A stretch of DNA of 64,000 nucleotides from Rhabditoides inermis. Its lineage: Eukaryota; Nematoda; Chromadorea; Rhabditida; Rhabditidae. The stretch is taken from assembly GCA_963966185.1 (NCBI GenBank), contig CAWZYM010000318.1:518001-582000 (forward strand). The letters are read 5' to 3'. The notes under the pieces are model-generated. The model was not told the DNA's origin. It was given only the letters and a program-made list of their open reading frames with translations, and searched no databases. Shown one piece after another: positions 13,301 through 23,619 of the stretch (position 1 is its first letter; each line of letters starts with the position of its first letter). Position numbers and translations under genes: made by a program.

Positions 13301-15952
13301 GTAAACGACTGAGACGATACGGTAATGCGTCCTTTTCTCGTTTTTGACACCTCACAAACTACTTTGGACCACACATGATCTCTGTAGCAAAGACAGAGTC
13401 TTTTAAATGAGCGCGGATTTGGCGAGCCGAATATTGTCCGGAACAAAATAAATATTCGGCCCTTTTATCCGGCTCCTAAAAACTGTTCGGTTTTCCGGCA
13501 AATCAATAATGAAGTTGTCTGAAGTAGAAAGAAGACGAGTGCAAAGAGTGAGACAGTGGTCAGACTGTTGTCTAGTGGTTTGCAGAGAATTCCTCAACTC
13601 ACCTGAAACGTGTGATATACATGTTCACAACTGCCGAACTGTTGTAAACGACTGAGACGATACGATAATGCGTCCTTTTCTCGTTTTTGACACTCACAAA
13701 CTACTTTGGACCACACATGATCTCTGTAGCAAAGACAGAGTCTTTAAAATGAGCGCGGATTTGGCGAGCCGAATATTGTCCGGAACAAAACTTATATTCG
13801 GCCCTTTTATCCGGCTCCTAAAAACTGTTCGGTTTTCCGGCAAATCAATAATAAAGTTGTCTGAAGTAGAAAGAAGACGAGTGCAAAGAGTGAGACAGTG
13901 GTCAGACTGTTGTCTAGTGGTTTGCAGAGAATTCCTCAACTCACCTGAAACGTGTGATATACATGTTCACAACTGCCGAACTGTTGTAAACGACTGAGAC
14001 GATACGGTAATGCGTCCTTTTCTCGTTTTTGACACCTCACAAACTACTTTGGACCACACATGTTCTCTGTAGCAAAGACAGAGTCTTTAAAATGAGCGCG
14101 GATTTGGCGAGCCGAATATTGTCCGGAACAAAATTAATATTCGGCCCTTTTATCCGGCTCCTAAAAACTGTTCGGTTTTCCGGCAAATCAATAATAAAGT
14201 TGTCTGAAGTAGAAAGAAGACGAGTGCAAAGAGTGAGACAGTGGTCAGACTGTTGTCTAGTGGTTTGCAGAGAATTACCCAACTCACCTGAAACGTGTGA
14301 TATACATGTTCACAACTGCCGAACTGTTGTAAACGACTGAGACGATACGGTAATGCGTCCTTTTCTCGTTTTTGACACCTCACAAACTACTTTGGACCAC
14401 ACATGATCTCTGTAGCAAAGACAGAGTCTTTAAAATGAGCGCGGATTTGGCGAGCCGAATATTGTCCGGAACAAAATTAATATTCGGCCCTTTTATCCGG
14501 CTCCTAAAAACTGTTCGGTTTTCCGGCAAATCAATAATAAAGTTGTCTGAAGTAGAAAGAAGAAGAGTGCAAAGAGTGAGACAGTGGTCAGACTGTTGTC
14601 TAGTGGTTTGCAGAGAATTACCCAACTCACCTGAAACGTGTGATATACATGTTCACAACTGCCGAACTGTTGTAAACGACTGAGACGATACGGTAATGCG
14701 TCCTTTTCTCGTTTTTGACACCTCACAAACTACTTTGGACCACACATGATCTCTGTAGCAAAGACAGAGTCTTTAAAATGAGCGCGGATTTGGCGAGCCG
14801 AATATTGTCCGGAACAAAATTAATATTCGGCCCTTTTATCCGGCTCCTAAAAACTGTTCGGTTTTCCGGCAAATCAATAATGAAGTTGTCTGAAGTAGAA
14901 AGAAGACGAGTGCAAAGAGTGAGACAGTGGTCAGACTGTTGTCTAGTGGTTTGCAGAGAATTCCCCAACTCACCTGAAACGTGTGATATACATGTTCACA
15001 ACTGCCGAACTGTTGTAAACGACTGAGACGATACGGTAATGCGTCCTTTTCTCGTTTTTGACACCTCACAAACTACTTTGGACCACACATGATCTCTGTA
15101 GCAAAGACAGAGTCTTTAAAATGAGCGCGGATTTGGCGAGCCGAATATTGTCCGGAACAAAATTAATATTCGGCCCTTTTATCCGGCTCTTAAAAACTGT
15201 TCGGTTTTCCGGCAAATCAATAATGAAGTTGTCTGAAGTAGAAAGAAGACGAGTGCAAAGAGTGAGACAGTGGTCAGACTGTTGTCTAGTGGTTTGCAGA
15301 GAATTCCCCAACTCACCTGAAACGTGTGATATACATGTTCACAACTGCCGAACTGCTGTAAACGACTGAGACGATACGGTATTGCGTCCTTTTCTCGTTT
15401 TTGATACCTCACAAACTACTTTGAACCACACATGATCTCTGTAGCAAAGACAGAGTCTTTAAAATGAGCGCGGATTTGGCGAGCCGAATATTGTCCGGAA
15501 CAGAATTAATATTCGGCCCTTTTATCCGGCTCCTAAAAACTGTTCGGTTTTCCGGCAAATCAATAATAAAGTTGTCTGAAGTAGAAAGAAGACGAGTGCA
15601 AAGAGTGAGACAGTGGTCAGACTGTTGTCTAGTGGTTTGCAGAGAATTCCCCAACTCACCTGAAACGTGTGATATACATGTTCACAACTGCCGAACTGTT
15701 GTAAACGACTGAGACAATACGGTAATGCGTCCTTTTCTCGTTTTTGACACCTCACAAACTACTTTGGACCACACATGATCTCTGTAGCAAAGACAGAGTC
15801 TTCAAAATGAGCGCGGATTTGGCGAGCCGAATATTGTCCGGAACAAAATTAATATTCGGCCCTTTTATCCGGCTCCTAAAAACTGTTCGGTTTTCCGGCA
15901 AATCAATAATGAAGTTGTCTGAAGTAGAAAGAAGACGAGTGCAAAGAGTGAG
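10363..15952. repeat. Satellite array, mainly simple 343-bp monomers
   Basis: After one long (hairpin-bearing) monomer at about 10400-10760, successive anchors fall every 343 bp (10784, 11127, 11470, 11813, 12156 and so on to 15744). Monomers differ by single-base changes rather than by type. A partial internal duplication of about 159 bp lies at 12419-12577, where one monomer restarts inside itself. One monomer near 13690 lacks two bases. The array stops at 15952 in the middle of a monomer. Confidence 0.95.
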
Positions 15953-16113
15953 TGGTCCAAAGTAGTTTGTGAGGTGTCAAAAACGAGAAAAGGACGCATT
16001 ACCGTGTCGTCTCAGACGTTTACAACAGTTCGGCAGTTGTGAACATGTATATCACACGTTTCAGGTGAGTTGGGGAATTCTCTGCAAACCACTAGACAAC
16101 AGTCTGACCACTG
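15953..16113 (-). repeat. Inverted partial satellite monomer at the array edge
   Basis: From 15953 the satellite is read as its reverse complement: tggtccaaagtagtttgtg here matches cacaaactactttggacca of the array. It continues through the usual order of landmarks to the segment gactgttgtctagtgg in inverse at about 16090-16113. The array therefore ends head-to-head, with no spacer. This is a rearrangement junction rather than simple array decay. Confidence 0.9.
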
Positions 16114-16127
16114 TCGCTTTGTGGCAC

Positions 16128-16345
16128 GTTGCGGATGCGCTTGAGTGAGATGAGAACGTTGCGCGTGGCACTGCAGATCTCGCCATACGTCTGACACGCG
16201 AGCGGATCTGAATCGGGTGCACTTGTTCCATGTGCCCTTCCTCTCTCCCTCCTATCGGCTTCGAAGTGGACGTCGAGCCTCTCGCAGATGGTGGACGGCT
16301 GATGCAGGCTAAGCGGGCACGGTTCGAGAGTCCGTGCCCGCTTAG
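16128..16345 (-). CDS. Possible orphan exon fragment (unrecognised)
   Basis: Read on the minus strand, a frame stays open from about 16345 to the inverted satellite and encodes a mixed, non-repetitive peptide with segments such as CERLDVHFEADRR and SATRNVLISLKRIRN. Composition looks like coding sequence rather than microsatellite. I recognise no family and see no paired splice sites, and the frame runs into satellite DNA at 16113. The upstream side contains a short perfect hairpin (aagcgggcacgg at 16311-16322 against 16332-16343). It may be a gene remnant truncated by the satellite inversion. Confidence 0.25.
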
Positions 16346-16357
16346 CTGGCGACGGCG

Positions 16358-16407
16358 GCTGGGAAAGGAGTTGATTGTGTGGACACGCATAGGCTGGGAT
16401 AGTAGTG
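16358..16407. repeat. ~50-bp inverted duplicate of 16718-16765
   Basis: The segment ggcggctgggaaaggagttg and following bases is the reverse complement of the stretch at 16718-16765 (tcccagcctatgcgtgtcca and onward). Both copies are almost identical over about 48 bp, 310 bp apart. The right copy lies just upstream of the zinc-finger-like exon at 16763, so a small piece of that locus was copied back in inverse orientation next to the satellite edge. Confidence 0.85.
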
Positions 16408-16469
16408 CCAGGATGATTGTGCGCATCACGTTCATCGTGAGATACTCCTGAGAGAATTGTTCACATCAT

Positions 16470-16506
<37 letters not shown>

Positions 16507-16762
16507 CTCTCTCTCTCTCTCTCGACCGACTTTCACTACAATGGAGTTGCTGGAAGTACCTCTTTACTATGCAAAATTAATACTTCTTCCCCCCCCTTCT
16601 CTCTTTCTCTTTTCCTTCCTTTTCTCTCTCTATCCCTCACCTCATTTCTCGCTGGCTGCCACCATGGGTGGGTTGCTGTCGTCGTCATGCTGCAGTGCCC
16701 GAGAGGTATCCCAGCCTATGCGTGTCCACACAATCAACTCCTTTCCCAGCCGCCGTCCCCAG

Positions 16763-17302
16763 CTCGCATGGATGCCGGTGGCGCGGTCATCAAGCGCAAG
16801 TTCTTGACGTTTGGACCGCGCCAGAAGAAACCGGCGAAGACTGGCGGGAAGGTGCGCAAGGGACACAGGTGCAGGATGTGCAACGGGGTGCGTTCGCGGT
16901 TATCACGTAGTATCATTTTCATTTATCACTGGTTTTGCGGCGGACAACTACTATGTTTACTTGTTTGCAGCGTGAGGTGACGGAGCAACAGAAGCATGCT
17001 GTGTCGCACGTCTCCAAGAAGCGCTTCAGCTGCAACCAGCGCAAGCGTGGCTTCCGGGCGCTGCCCTGCCCCTTCACGACCATTCGTGAGTAGGGGGCGG
17101 AGTCTAGAGGGGAGGAGCCTGTGGAATAACCCGTGTCTTGCTTGCAGAGCCGGGCGTGGTGCAGAAGCATCTGCAGGGTCGTCATCGTCTGAGCGCGGCA
17201 GACGCGGCCGCCCAGCACATCCCCGACCACTACGACGTGCCGGCGCTGCTGGCCGAGTTCGAAGACGTCTACAAGCGCTGCTTCCCGAAAGACGACCTCT
17301 GA
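16763..17302 (+). CDS. Zinc-finger-like gene, copy A (three 3' exons)
   Basis: Proposed exons are 16763-16887, 16971-17085 and 17148-17302, with GT-AG introns of 83 and 62 nt and consistent phases; the stop is TGA at 17300-17302. The product contains a basic stretch (GAVIKRKFLTFGPRQKK), then CxxC (CRMC) followed by HAVSH, then CNQ, CPF and HLQGRH, so two degenerate C2H2-like zinc knuckles are plausible. The C-terminus (DHYDVPALLAEFEDVYKRCF) looks like a small helix. A paralogue on the minus strand at 20902-20404 has last two exons of identical length (115 and 155 nt). That paralogue also has an AT-hook exon, which I do not find here, so this copy may be 5'-truncated. A nuclear DNA-binding role is inferred. 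No named family is recognised. Confidence 0.6.
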
Positions 17303-17994
17303 GGTGATTGATTGATTGATTGATTGATTATCATGGCGTTGTAGTCACATTGTGAGCTTTTGACGATGTGATAGATGTGATTTGCTCTGTTCACCACATG
17401 CCTGTATTGCTTGATCAGATCTAGTTTCTCGTCTAATAACTGTCCATGAGACTACGCGCAGTTTTTTTTGTAATGAGTATGGTGTTGTCTTGAGTCTATG
17501 TTTCCTCATAAGAGGATGTATCATGTGATCTTCCGATATTGATGTATACATTGCAGAGCACTCTCGTCGCCTCGCCACTCTCTCCTCCACCCGAGCAGAC
17601 GACGCAGTCATCGAGGCCGGTCGGCGCTCCCACATCCCTTCACCCTGTGTGCCTGTGTCTCCCCTCGTGTCGTGTCGCTTGCAGATAAACCATTCTCTCA
17701 TGTGCTGTCGCGTGTTTATTGTGTGGGGGTGGTCCGGGGGTGATTCGTGGCGGCTCAGTCTCTCTGCTCATCGTCGGTGAGCCTAACCCTCCTCCTGCAA
17801 GTTCGAGCGCCTGTATCTCTGCACCAGCTTCACCTCCGGTCATCATTCGTTCACACTATTTTCGAGAAAATCACCTATTGAAATATTCTATTTATTACGC
17901 TATTCGATACGATTTCATAGAAGTTCATCTCTACCATTTAGCAGTGTGAGGGGGGGGGGGGGAGAGGGAGAGCGTAGAGCGCTTCCACGCGCAC
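17303..17994. other. Intergenic stretch
   Basis: It begins with a (GATT)n-like run just after the stop codon at 17302 and ends with a short poly-G run at about 17950-17962. No convincing exon, RNA gene or transposon ends were found. Confidence 0.5.
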
Positions 17995-18355
17995 TCACGG
18001 GCAGTGTCGGCGACTGTGGGCACGCACCCGTGCAGTCGGGAATGGCGAACGCAGTCGAGGCAAACGCTTGCCACTGAGCTTGCGCGAGTCTGTAGGGGGA
18101 AGAGCGGAACCTGTGGCGATCCGGCCACCCTTTTGGTGGATGACGAGGGTGTGTTGTGAGAAGTGATTGATCTGATCGCGATACTCCTCCAGGTCACCTG
18201 AACGAGCACGCACATCTGCAGTTGGCCGTAATGTGTGCACACCTTGAGTGTGTGGGACATGTGCATGACGACTCCTGCATCACACGGCCGTCTTGACGCT
18301 TCGCACAGCGCCGGCAGATCGCCGCAAGCATCCCGCAACAGCCTGCGAGATATGA
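17995..18355 (-). CDS. Possible terminal exons of a minus-strand gene
   Basis: Minus-strand frames here have coding-like composition. One peptide segment, about 18345-18192, includes HMSHTLKVCTHYGQ and ends at a possible splice site. Another, about 18190-17996, includes EEYRDQINHFSQHTLVIHQ and ends in a stop at 17995-17997. I cannot decide whether the cag at about 18190 is an acceptor or part of an exon end. The fragments lie downstream of, and in the same orientation as, the kinase-like exons at 19838-18850. They could form the 3' part of that gene. No family is recognised. Confidence 0.3.
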
Positions 18356-18849
18356 ACTACAGTATCAAATTGCCCTCACACTAGTATCACCCCTTGCTCT
18401 CACTCGCAATCAATAGCCAATCGATAATCGATCGATACCCAATAGCAATGGGTTTCAGCCAGCAGTACAGATCAGTTCTCAGTTCAGTTCAATTCTTAGT
18501 TGCACCGCTTGCTCGTGTGGATGCAACCGGATAATACGCGATAGGTACATTTTTTAGCAACAATTTATTACACGATATAAGTAAACACATAAAAAAAGTT
18601 AAACATAAGTAAAAAAGTTAAACATAAGTAAACACAAACAACACACAATAACTTTTCTAGAACGCTCAGTACTTCTGGCAGGCAAAAACTAACAATAATT
18701 ATAGAAGAATAATTTGTGCTGCGACGAGGAGAGGGCGGGATTTCCACGACGCACGACTACCCTGGATGCACACTCGACCGCAAAGGAATCGGACTACAAT
18801 AATGTTACCGTAGCTCTACTGATTGCTCTGCTGTATTGGCGCAAACTTG

Positions 18850-19838
18850 TACCGCCCCACCACGTTGTCGAGCGTCTGGAATGCGGATGTAGTCCTTGAA
18901 GTGAACACTCACTCACCACTCGTCCCATCGCGTTTCGCTCATTGCTCTTCACCAGAGATGAACTGTTCCGCGTCGTCTGGGAGCAGAGTATGCAGGAGAA
19001 AAAAAAACAGCTGTCAAGGTTTCGCCGACTGAACACACCGCCAGTCCGAAATCGTTCAGTTTCAGGATGTGACGAGTCTGAAAAATGTGAACCAGTGAAC
19101 AAAATCATGGTGGCAACGTGACGTACATAGTTTGTGAAATACCAGTCTGTAAGTATGGGTGCACTGTTATCACTGAGAGGAACGCAAAAAATCGAGCCTG
19201 TACGTTTTCGTATTGCAAACGTATTATTCGTTTAAGAATTCCTAACATTACAATTCGATGTCTAGGGTCCTAACTAAGAAATCCTATCAATTTTGTTCGA
19301 ATCCGTGGGCTTGGCCGTAACGACACTCCTCGTCAGCCTACCGAGTTAGTGAGACCGGACGACATATTGGCGGGTTTGATGTCTCGGTGGAGAAAACGCC
19401 GCGAGCGCCTAGTATTGGAAATTCATGAAGATAATACATTTTAACAAGTGGTGCGATAACCCAGGTGGTGGTGCGGTGCGGTGCGATGATGCGGAGAGAG
19501 AGAGAGAGAGAGTAAGGGAGAGAACTATAGAGGGAGGGAGGGAGAGACTGACGTAGGTCCCGGCGGAGTAGAAAGCGGGGATGTGCGGTAGGTTGGCAGC
19601 CGCCATGAGAACGCACTTCTCCATGATGAGATTCTTGGCCGGCTTCCCGTCTCGCAACATCGGCTCCGTTTCAAATCGCAGCCATAGAATAGAACACACA
19701 AAACACACACATATGGTTGAAAAAAGTCAAAGTCAAGCTCACTAACGCTCCGCCCCTCACTTTGATGGCGACCGAAGCATTGGTGGTGATGCGGGCCGCC
19801 TCATAAACAGCACCGAACCCTTCCTTACCGAGCAGTGC
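18850..19838 (-). pseudogene. CK1/TTBK-like protein kinase fragment
   Basis: Four kinase signatures occur in the right order on the minus strand. The exon 19838-19761 encodes a glycine-rich loop (GKEGFGAVYEA) and VAIK with the ATP-binding lysine. The exon 19663-19553 gives a segment with KNLIMEKCVLMAA, resembling the alphaC region. The exon 19408-19342 carries the catalytic loop FLHRDIKPANM. An exon starting at 19077 carries LKLNDFGLAV, the DFG motif. HRDIKPxN and NDFGLA resemble the casein kinase 1 / tau-tubulin kinase group. Most splice sites are GT-AG and the phases match. A further piece (NVVGRYKF, about 18880-18850) may be the activation segment, but the donor after DFG is weak and I find no intact large lobe. 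It is probably truncated or degenerate. Confidence 0.6.
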
Positions 19839-20012
19839 CTGGAAAGAGAGAGCTTAAGAGAGAGATGGAGTTAGAGAATGGCGTGAGAAGAGGTATGTAG
19901 ATTGCAGTGGGAGAGAGAAGGGAGACAGAAGGAGAGGGAAAGAAATGGAGAAAAAGAAAGAGTAAGAGGGAAAAGAAAGAGTAAGAGGGAAAAGAAAGAG
20001 TAAGAGAGAGAG

Positions 20013-20058
<46 letters not shown>

Positions 20059-20403
20059 CCGTAATCTTGTAATCTGTATAACGGTTCCCATGAGCAAGGC
20101 ATTTTTCTCGTCGAAAACACGAAAACACCGGGGGAAAACTTCCACAAGTTCGAGCAGATATGGATAAAACATTTATTTAGCATTTACCAATCGGACACAC
20201 ACACACACACACAATTGAGGGGACATAAAACGGTTTTCATGGGCAAATCCTCCTAAAACACATTTGGCGAGAAGCTGCTTAGTCTCATAAGTCACAACAA
20301 AAAGTAGAAAAAGTGAAGTTACTATAAGAGATAATAAAACATAACAGTTACAAATCACATCGTATAATCAAATGCTCACAAACTGATGAACACACCAAAA
20401 TTC

Positions 20404-21426
20404 TCAGAAGTCGCTATGCGGGAAACAGCGCTTGTAGACCTCCTCGAACTCGGCCAGCAGCGCCGGCACGTCGTAGTGGTCGGGGATGTGCTGGGCGGCC
20501 GCGTCTGCCGCGCTCAGACGATGACGACCCTGCAGATGCTTCTGCACCACGCCCGGCTCTGCAAGCAAGACACGGGTTATCGTACAGGCTCCTCTCCTCT
20601 AGACTCCGCCCCCTACTCACGAATGGTCGTGAAGGGGCAGGGCAGCGCCCGGAAGCCCCTCATGGGCTGGTTGCAGCAAAACCTCCTCTTGGTGACGTGC
20701 GTCCACGCGTGCTTCCGTCGCTCCGTCACCTCATGCTGCAAACAAAAAAAGTCTGTAACGTCGTAGTTGTCGGTCACAAAACCAGTGTTCTATGACACTA
20801 CGTAATAATGCGTACGTTGCACAGCCTGCACTTGTACTCCTTGCGCTTTTTCCCGCCAGTCTTCACGGGTTTCTTGCGCTTGATGACCGCGCCGCTTCCT
20901 GACTGAAAAATATAGCTTTCAATGTCTCCCTCGTACTCGCATTCTCTCTTTCCATCTCTTTGTTTAACTCGCATGCGCTCTCCCTCCGCTACCCAATCTC
21001 TTCTTCTCTCTTCTCTCTTTCTTCTATCCTCTCCCCATCATCTCTCTTTCATTCTTCTTTCTCCTTCTCCTCTCTCCCCTCTACCCTCTTCACATCCTCC
21101 CTCTCTATTTTTTCTCTTTCTCTCTCTCCTTCTCCCCCCTCCCCCTCTCTCTCCCCTCCTCTCTCTTCCCTTTACCATCTACCATCTCCCCTCTCATCAT
21201 CCTCTCGTTCTCTCCCTCCCTCTTTCCCTCCCTCTCTCCCTCCCTCTCTTCCTCCCTCTCTCCCTCCCTCTCTCTCTCTCCCCTTCCTCCCCTCCCCACC
21301 TTGTTCCCGTCGTCCTCCTCGTTCTCGTCGCTGGCCGTCTTGCGTGGCCGCCCGGGCCTCTTCCTTGCCGCCGCCGTCTTTCCTCCGCTCTTCGCCAGAG
21401 TCGTCAACAGCTCGATCGCCTCAAAC
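20404..21426 (-). CDS. Zinc-finger-like gene, copy B, with AT-hook
   Basis: Exons on the minus strand are about 21426-21300, 20902-20816, 20735-20621 and 20558-20404, phases agreeing. The stop is at 20406-20404. The first listed exon encodes a canonical AT-hook (RKRPGRPRKT) followed by an acidic run (DENEEDD). The second gives a lysine-rich linker and CRLC. The third and fourth match copy A (16971-17302) closely, with the same exon lengths and similar ends (VYKRCF). The AT-hook plus Cys/His pairs suggest a nuclear DNA- or chromatin-binding protein; this is inference. The intron between 21299 and 20903 is a ~300-nt CT-rich tract on the + strand. A further upstream minus-strand frame (about 21930-21770, with EKRWAREWPTWQRYLEDR) may be another exon. 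The copies are inverted relative to each other. Confidence 0.6.
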
Positions 21427-21929
21427 ACGCTCACTATTACAAGATTTCCATTGACGTACCGCCCTCTCTCCCCCCTCTCCACTTTGCTACCACATTCTAC
21501 ACAAATCAAATCAAATTCAATTTTTTTTTGGTTCGGAATCGCAAACATGATTATGACACGTACGAAACGAAATCACTCATAAGAACCCAAGATGGTTGTA
21601 GGTTTTTGCGCCGAATGGAGACGCGGGTTCACTAATCGGACTCTTGCGTTCCCATCTATAGAAGGCATTCGTCTTGCGGACCATAGTATTGAACCAATAT
21701 TGACGTAGATAATGTGATAATGATAATCGATCGATATCCATCGATAATCCATTTGCGCGGCGACTCCAGTAACAAACTGACAGCAAGGAACGATATCCAC
21801 TCCACATAGTGCCAATAGTGATCCGATCCTCGAGGTAGCGTTGCCATGTGGGCCACTCGCGGGCCCAGCGTTTCTCACGGAGGATTCCAGAACTTGCGGC
21901 GGCGACGGCCGGCGGTGCGAGAAACGCAC

Positions 21930-22250
21930 CCGACCAGCCGCCGTGACGAAAAGAAAGAAATTATTTACTGTTCATGCAATATTGACGATAGATTTTACGC
22001 CTTTCTAGAAATTTATCAACAATGACGTAATTCTAGCATGGCCAATCCTGGATACGAAGCCAAAGATCAGTTTTCAGAATAAGCTCTCTGACTGGCCGCA
22101 GCCGCCCATCCCCCTCGATTGCGGTTTGAAAAAAATTAACGAATCTTGACGAGTAGATGTGCCTGTTTACTGAACTGAGCTTCTCACCTGCTTGAGTACG
22201 CTCTTCTCGTCGCCAGCTCCCTCGCCGTCTCTGGTAACAATCGATTATCA
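21930..22250. other. Intergenic stretch
   Basis: No convincing gene. It contains short palindromic atcgat-type sequence and nothing with matching transposon ends that I could recognise. Confidence 0.4.
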
Positions 22251-22620
22251 ATCAGTATGCACTGTAAACACAAAGACGAAAACGCGAAAATTGCTATTTC
22301 GGACAAAGACAAGGCAGAATGTTTCCGAATCCAATTCTCATCTACTTTTTCAGTTGATAATAATTTGACTCCCTCTGAAGTGCCTGATTTACCACCATCC
22401 AGTTGTGTGAATTTAAAACCATATATAATTTACGAGTATCTCAATAGGCTAGGCAACCCGCCAAGTTCTCTTATTCTAGAGAGGAAATCAACCAATTTGT
22501 TATGAAGAAATGTGCTCTATCGTTAGCACTTCCTCTAGCACTTATTTTCAAACAATCATTCGACAGTTCTGTACTACCATCTGAATGGAATATTAGTTAT
22601 GTAATCCCTATTTACAATTA
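22251..22620 (+). pseudogene. Degenerate LINE ORF2, 5' portion (before Helitron-like insertion)
   Basis: The frame from 22257 includes DKDKAECFRIQFSSTF, typical of the region between endonuclease and reverse transcriptase in CR1/Jockey-type LINEs. The following frame includes SVLPSEWNISYVIPIY, equivalent to the usual VPSxWK..xVxPIFKKG segment. It breaks off at 22620, where the Helitron-like element begins. Across the insertion the frame resumes at 23620 with KSMPENYRP, the next expected motif. Internal stop codons show it is dead. Confidence 0.75.
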
Positions 22621-23619
22621 TCTGTTAAAAGTACTTGCGTAAAGATATTAAGTTTGTCTTGACCCAATTCAACAAAAGCGCATGCATAAAACGTTTACAA
22701 ATACTAAAACAAACCTGCGCCTCTCTCTTCCCCCCTCTCTCTCTCCTCTCTTCTCTCTCTCCGTCTTCTCTCTCTCTAGACGTATGACGTTATTCATTTT
22801 TATTGTTATATTTCATCTGTTAGTGTCCACTGTCCGTTATGCGCAGGTTTGTGTTAGTATTTGTAAACGTTTTATGCATGCGCTTTTGTTGAATTGGGTC
22901 AAGACAAACTTAATATCTTTACGCAAGTACTTTTAACAGATAATATATGTGCTTTTGTTGAATTTCATAGAAATTTCTTCTTTTTCTGGTTCCCAAGCTC
23001 TGTCGTTAATTAGTACGCATAGAACTATTATGTGACACATTTTATGATGTGAAGCACAATGTTGCGTGTATATGTAACTATATTTTTTTGGTATTGTATA
23101 GAAACAATTCTAATCGACACTTCTCTGAATTTGGTGCATGTCTGCGCTCTCACCCGACAGCGTGCTCTCTCGCGATTTCTCTGCGCGCCCTGCCCGCCTG
23201 CCGGGAGAGAGAGCTAAAGTGACGGGAACCCAAAACAACGCAAACCCGGCGCGAATTAGACGCTGGCGGCGGCGGGGCGAACTACACTCAAAGTGCTAGT
23301 TGGAGAACACGCACAGAAAACGCCGAGAGAGTACGCTTTCGGCAGAGAGTCAGCGTTACCGGACACGACATCCACCCACCCACCCACACGCTGGCCTCTC
23401 ACCTCATGGGTGCGCGAGATCGCACCTAACTTCTTTCGAAGAAAAGATACAAAGATGCCATCAATTAGTGATCTGGCCTACGGAACCGTGCGAATCTAAC
23501 TAACATGAATTGGATGAATTCACATTCCTGCTAACATGATTTTTGGATATAGCTTCTTGAAAATTCTGGCGCGAGCCCTATCCTAAGCCAAAAGAGAGGG
23601 CGCTGCGCGCCCTCTCTAA
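22621..23619 (+). mobile_element. Helitron-like non-autonomous element, copy 1
   Basis: The element starts TCTGTTAAAAG at 22621 and ends CTAA at 23616-23619. The host sequence is A before and T after, with no target duplication. Immediately before the end is a 10-bp-stem hairpin (GAGAGGGCGC at 23594-23603, loop TGC, complementary arm 23607-23616). TC-start, 3' hairpin, CTRR end and A/T insertion are Helitron hallmarks. Excision restores a continuous LINE reading frame (PIYNYKGLKSMPENYRP). The 5' part includes a CT-rich microsatellite bounded by an inverted repeat of about 100 bp. Homologues lie at 41106-41987 (opposite strand) and 39214-39669. It encodes no helicase, so it is non-autonomous. 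The hairpin sits closer to the end than in canonical Helitrons, so a Helentron relative is possible. Confidence 0.75.

Noticed and set aside
906..15952. CRISPR-like array of regular repeats
   Set aside because: Monomers are directly contiguous with no unique spacers and the genome is eukaryotic.
57..15965. Dozens of 60-160-codon open frames on both strands in the satellite
   Set aside because: They repeat in every monomer on both strands, the monomer length is not a multiple of three, and they follow from the satellite sequence; no codon-level conservation separates them from background.
19825..20183. Ser/Leu-rich open frames (and others near 21.0, 25.5, 26.1, 35.1, 37.5, 54-55 kb)
   Set aside because: Translations of (GA)n/(CT)n microsatellites; frames exist only because the dinucleotide has no stop codons.
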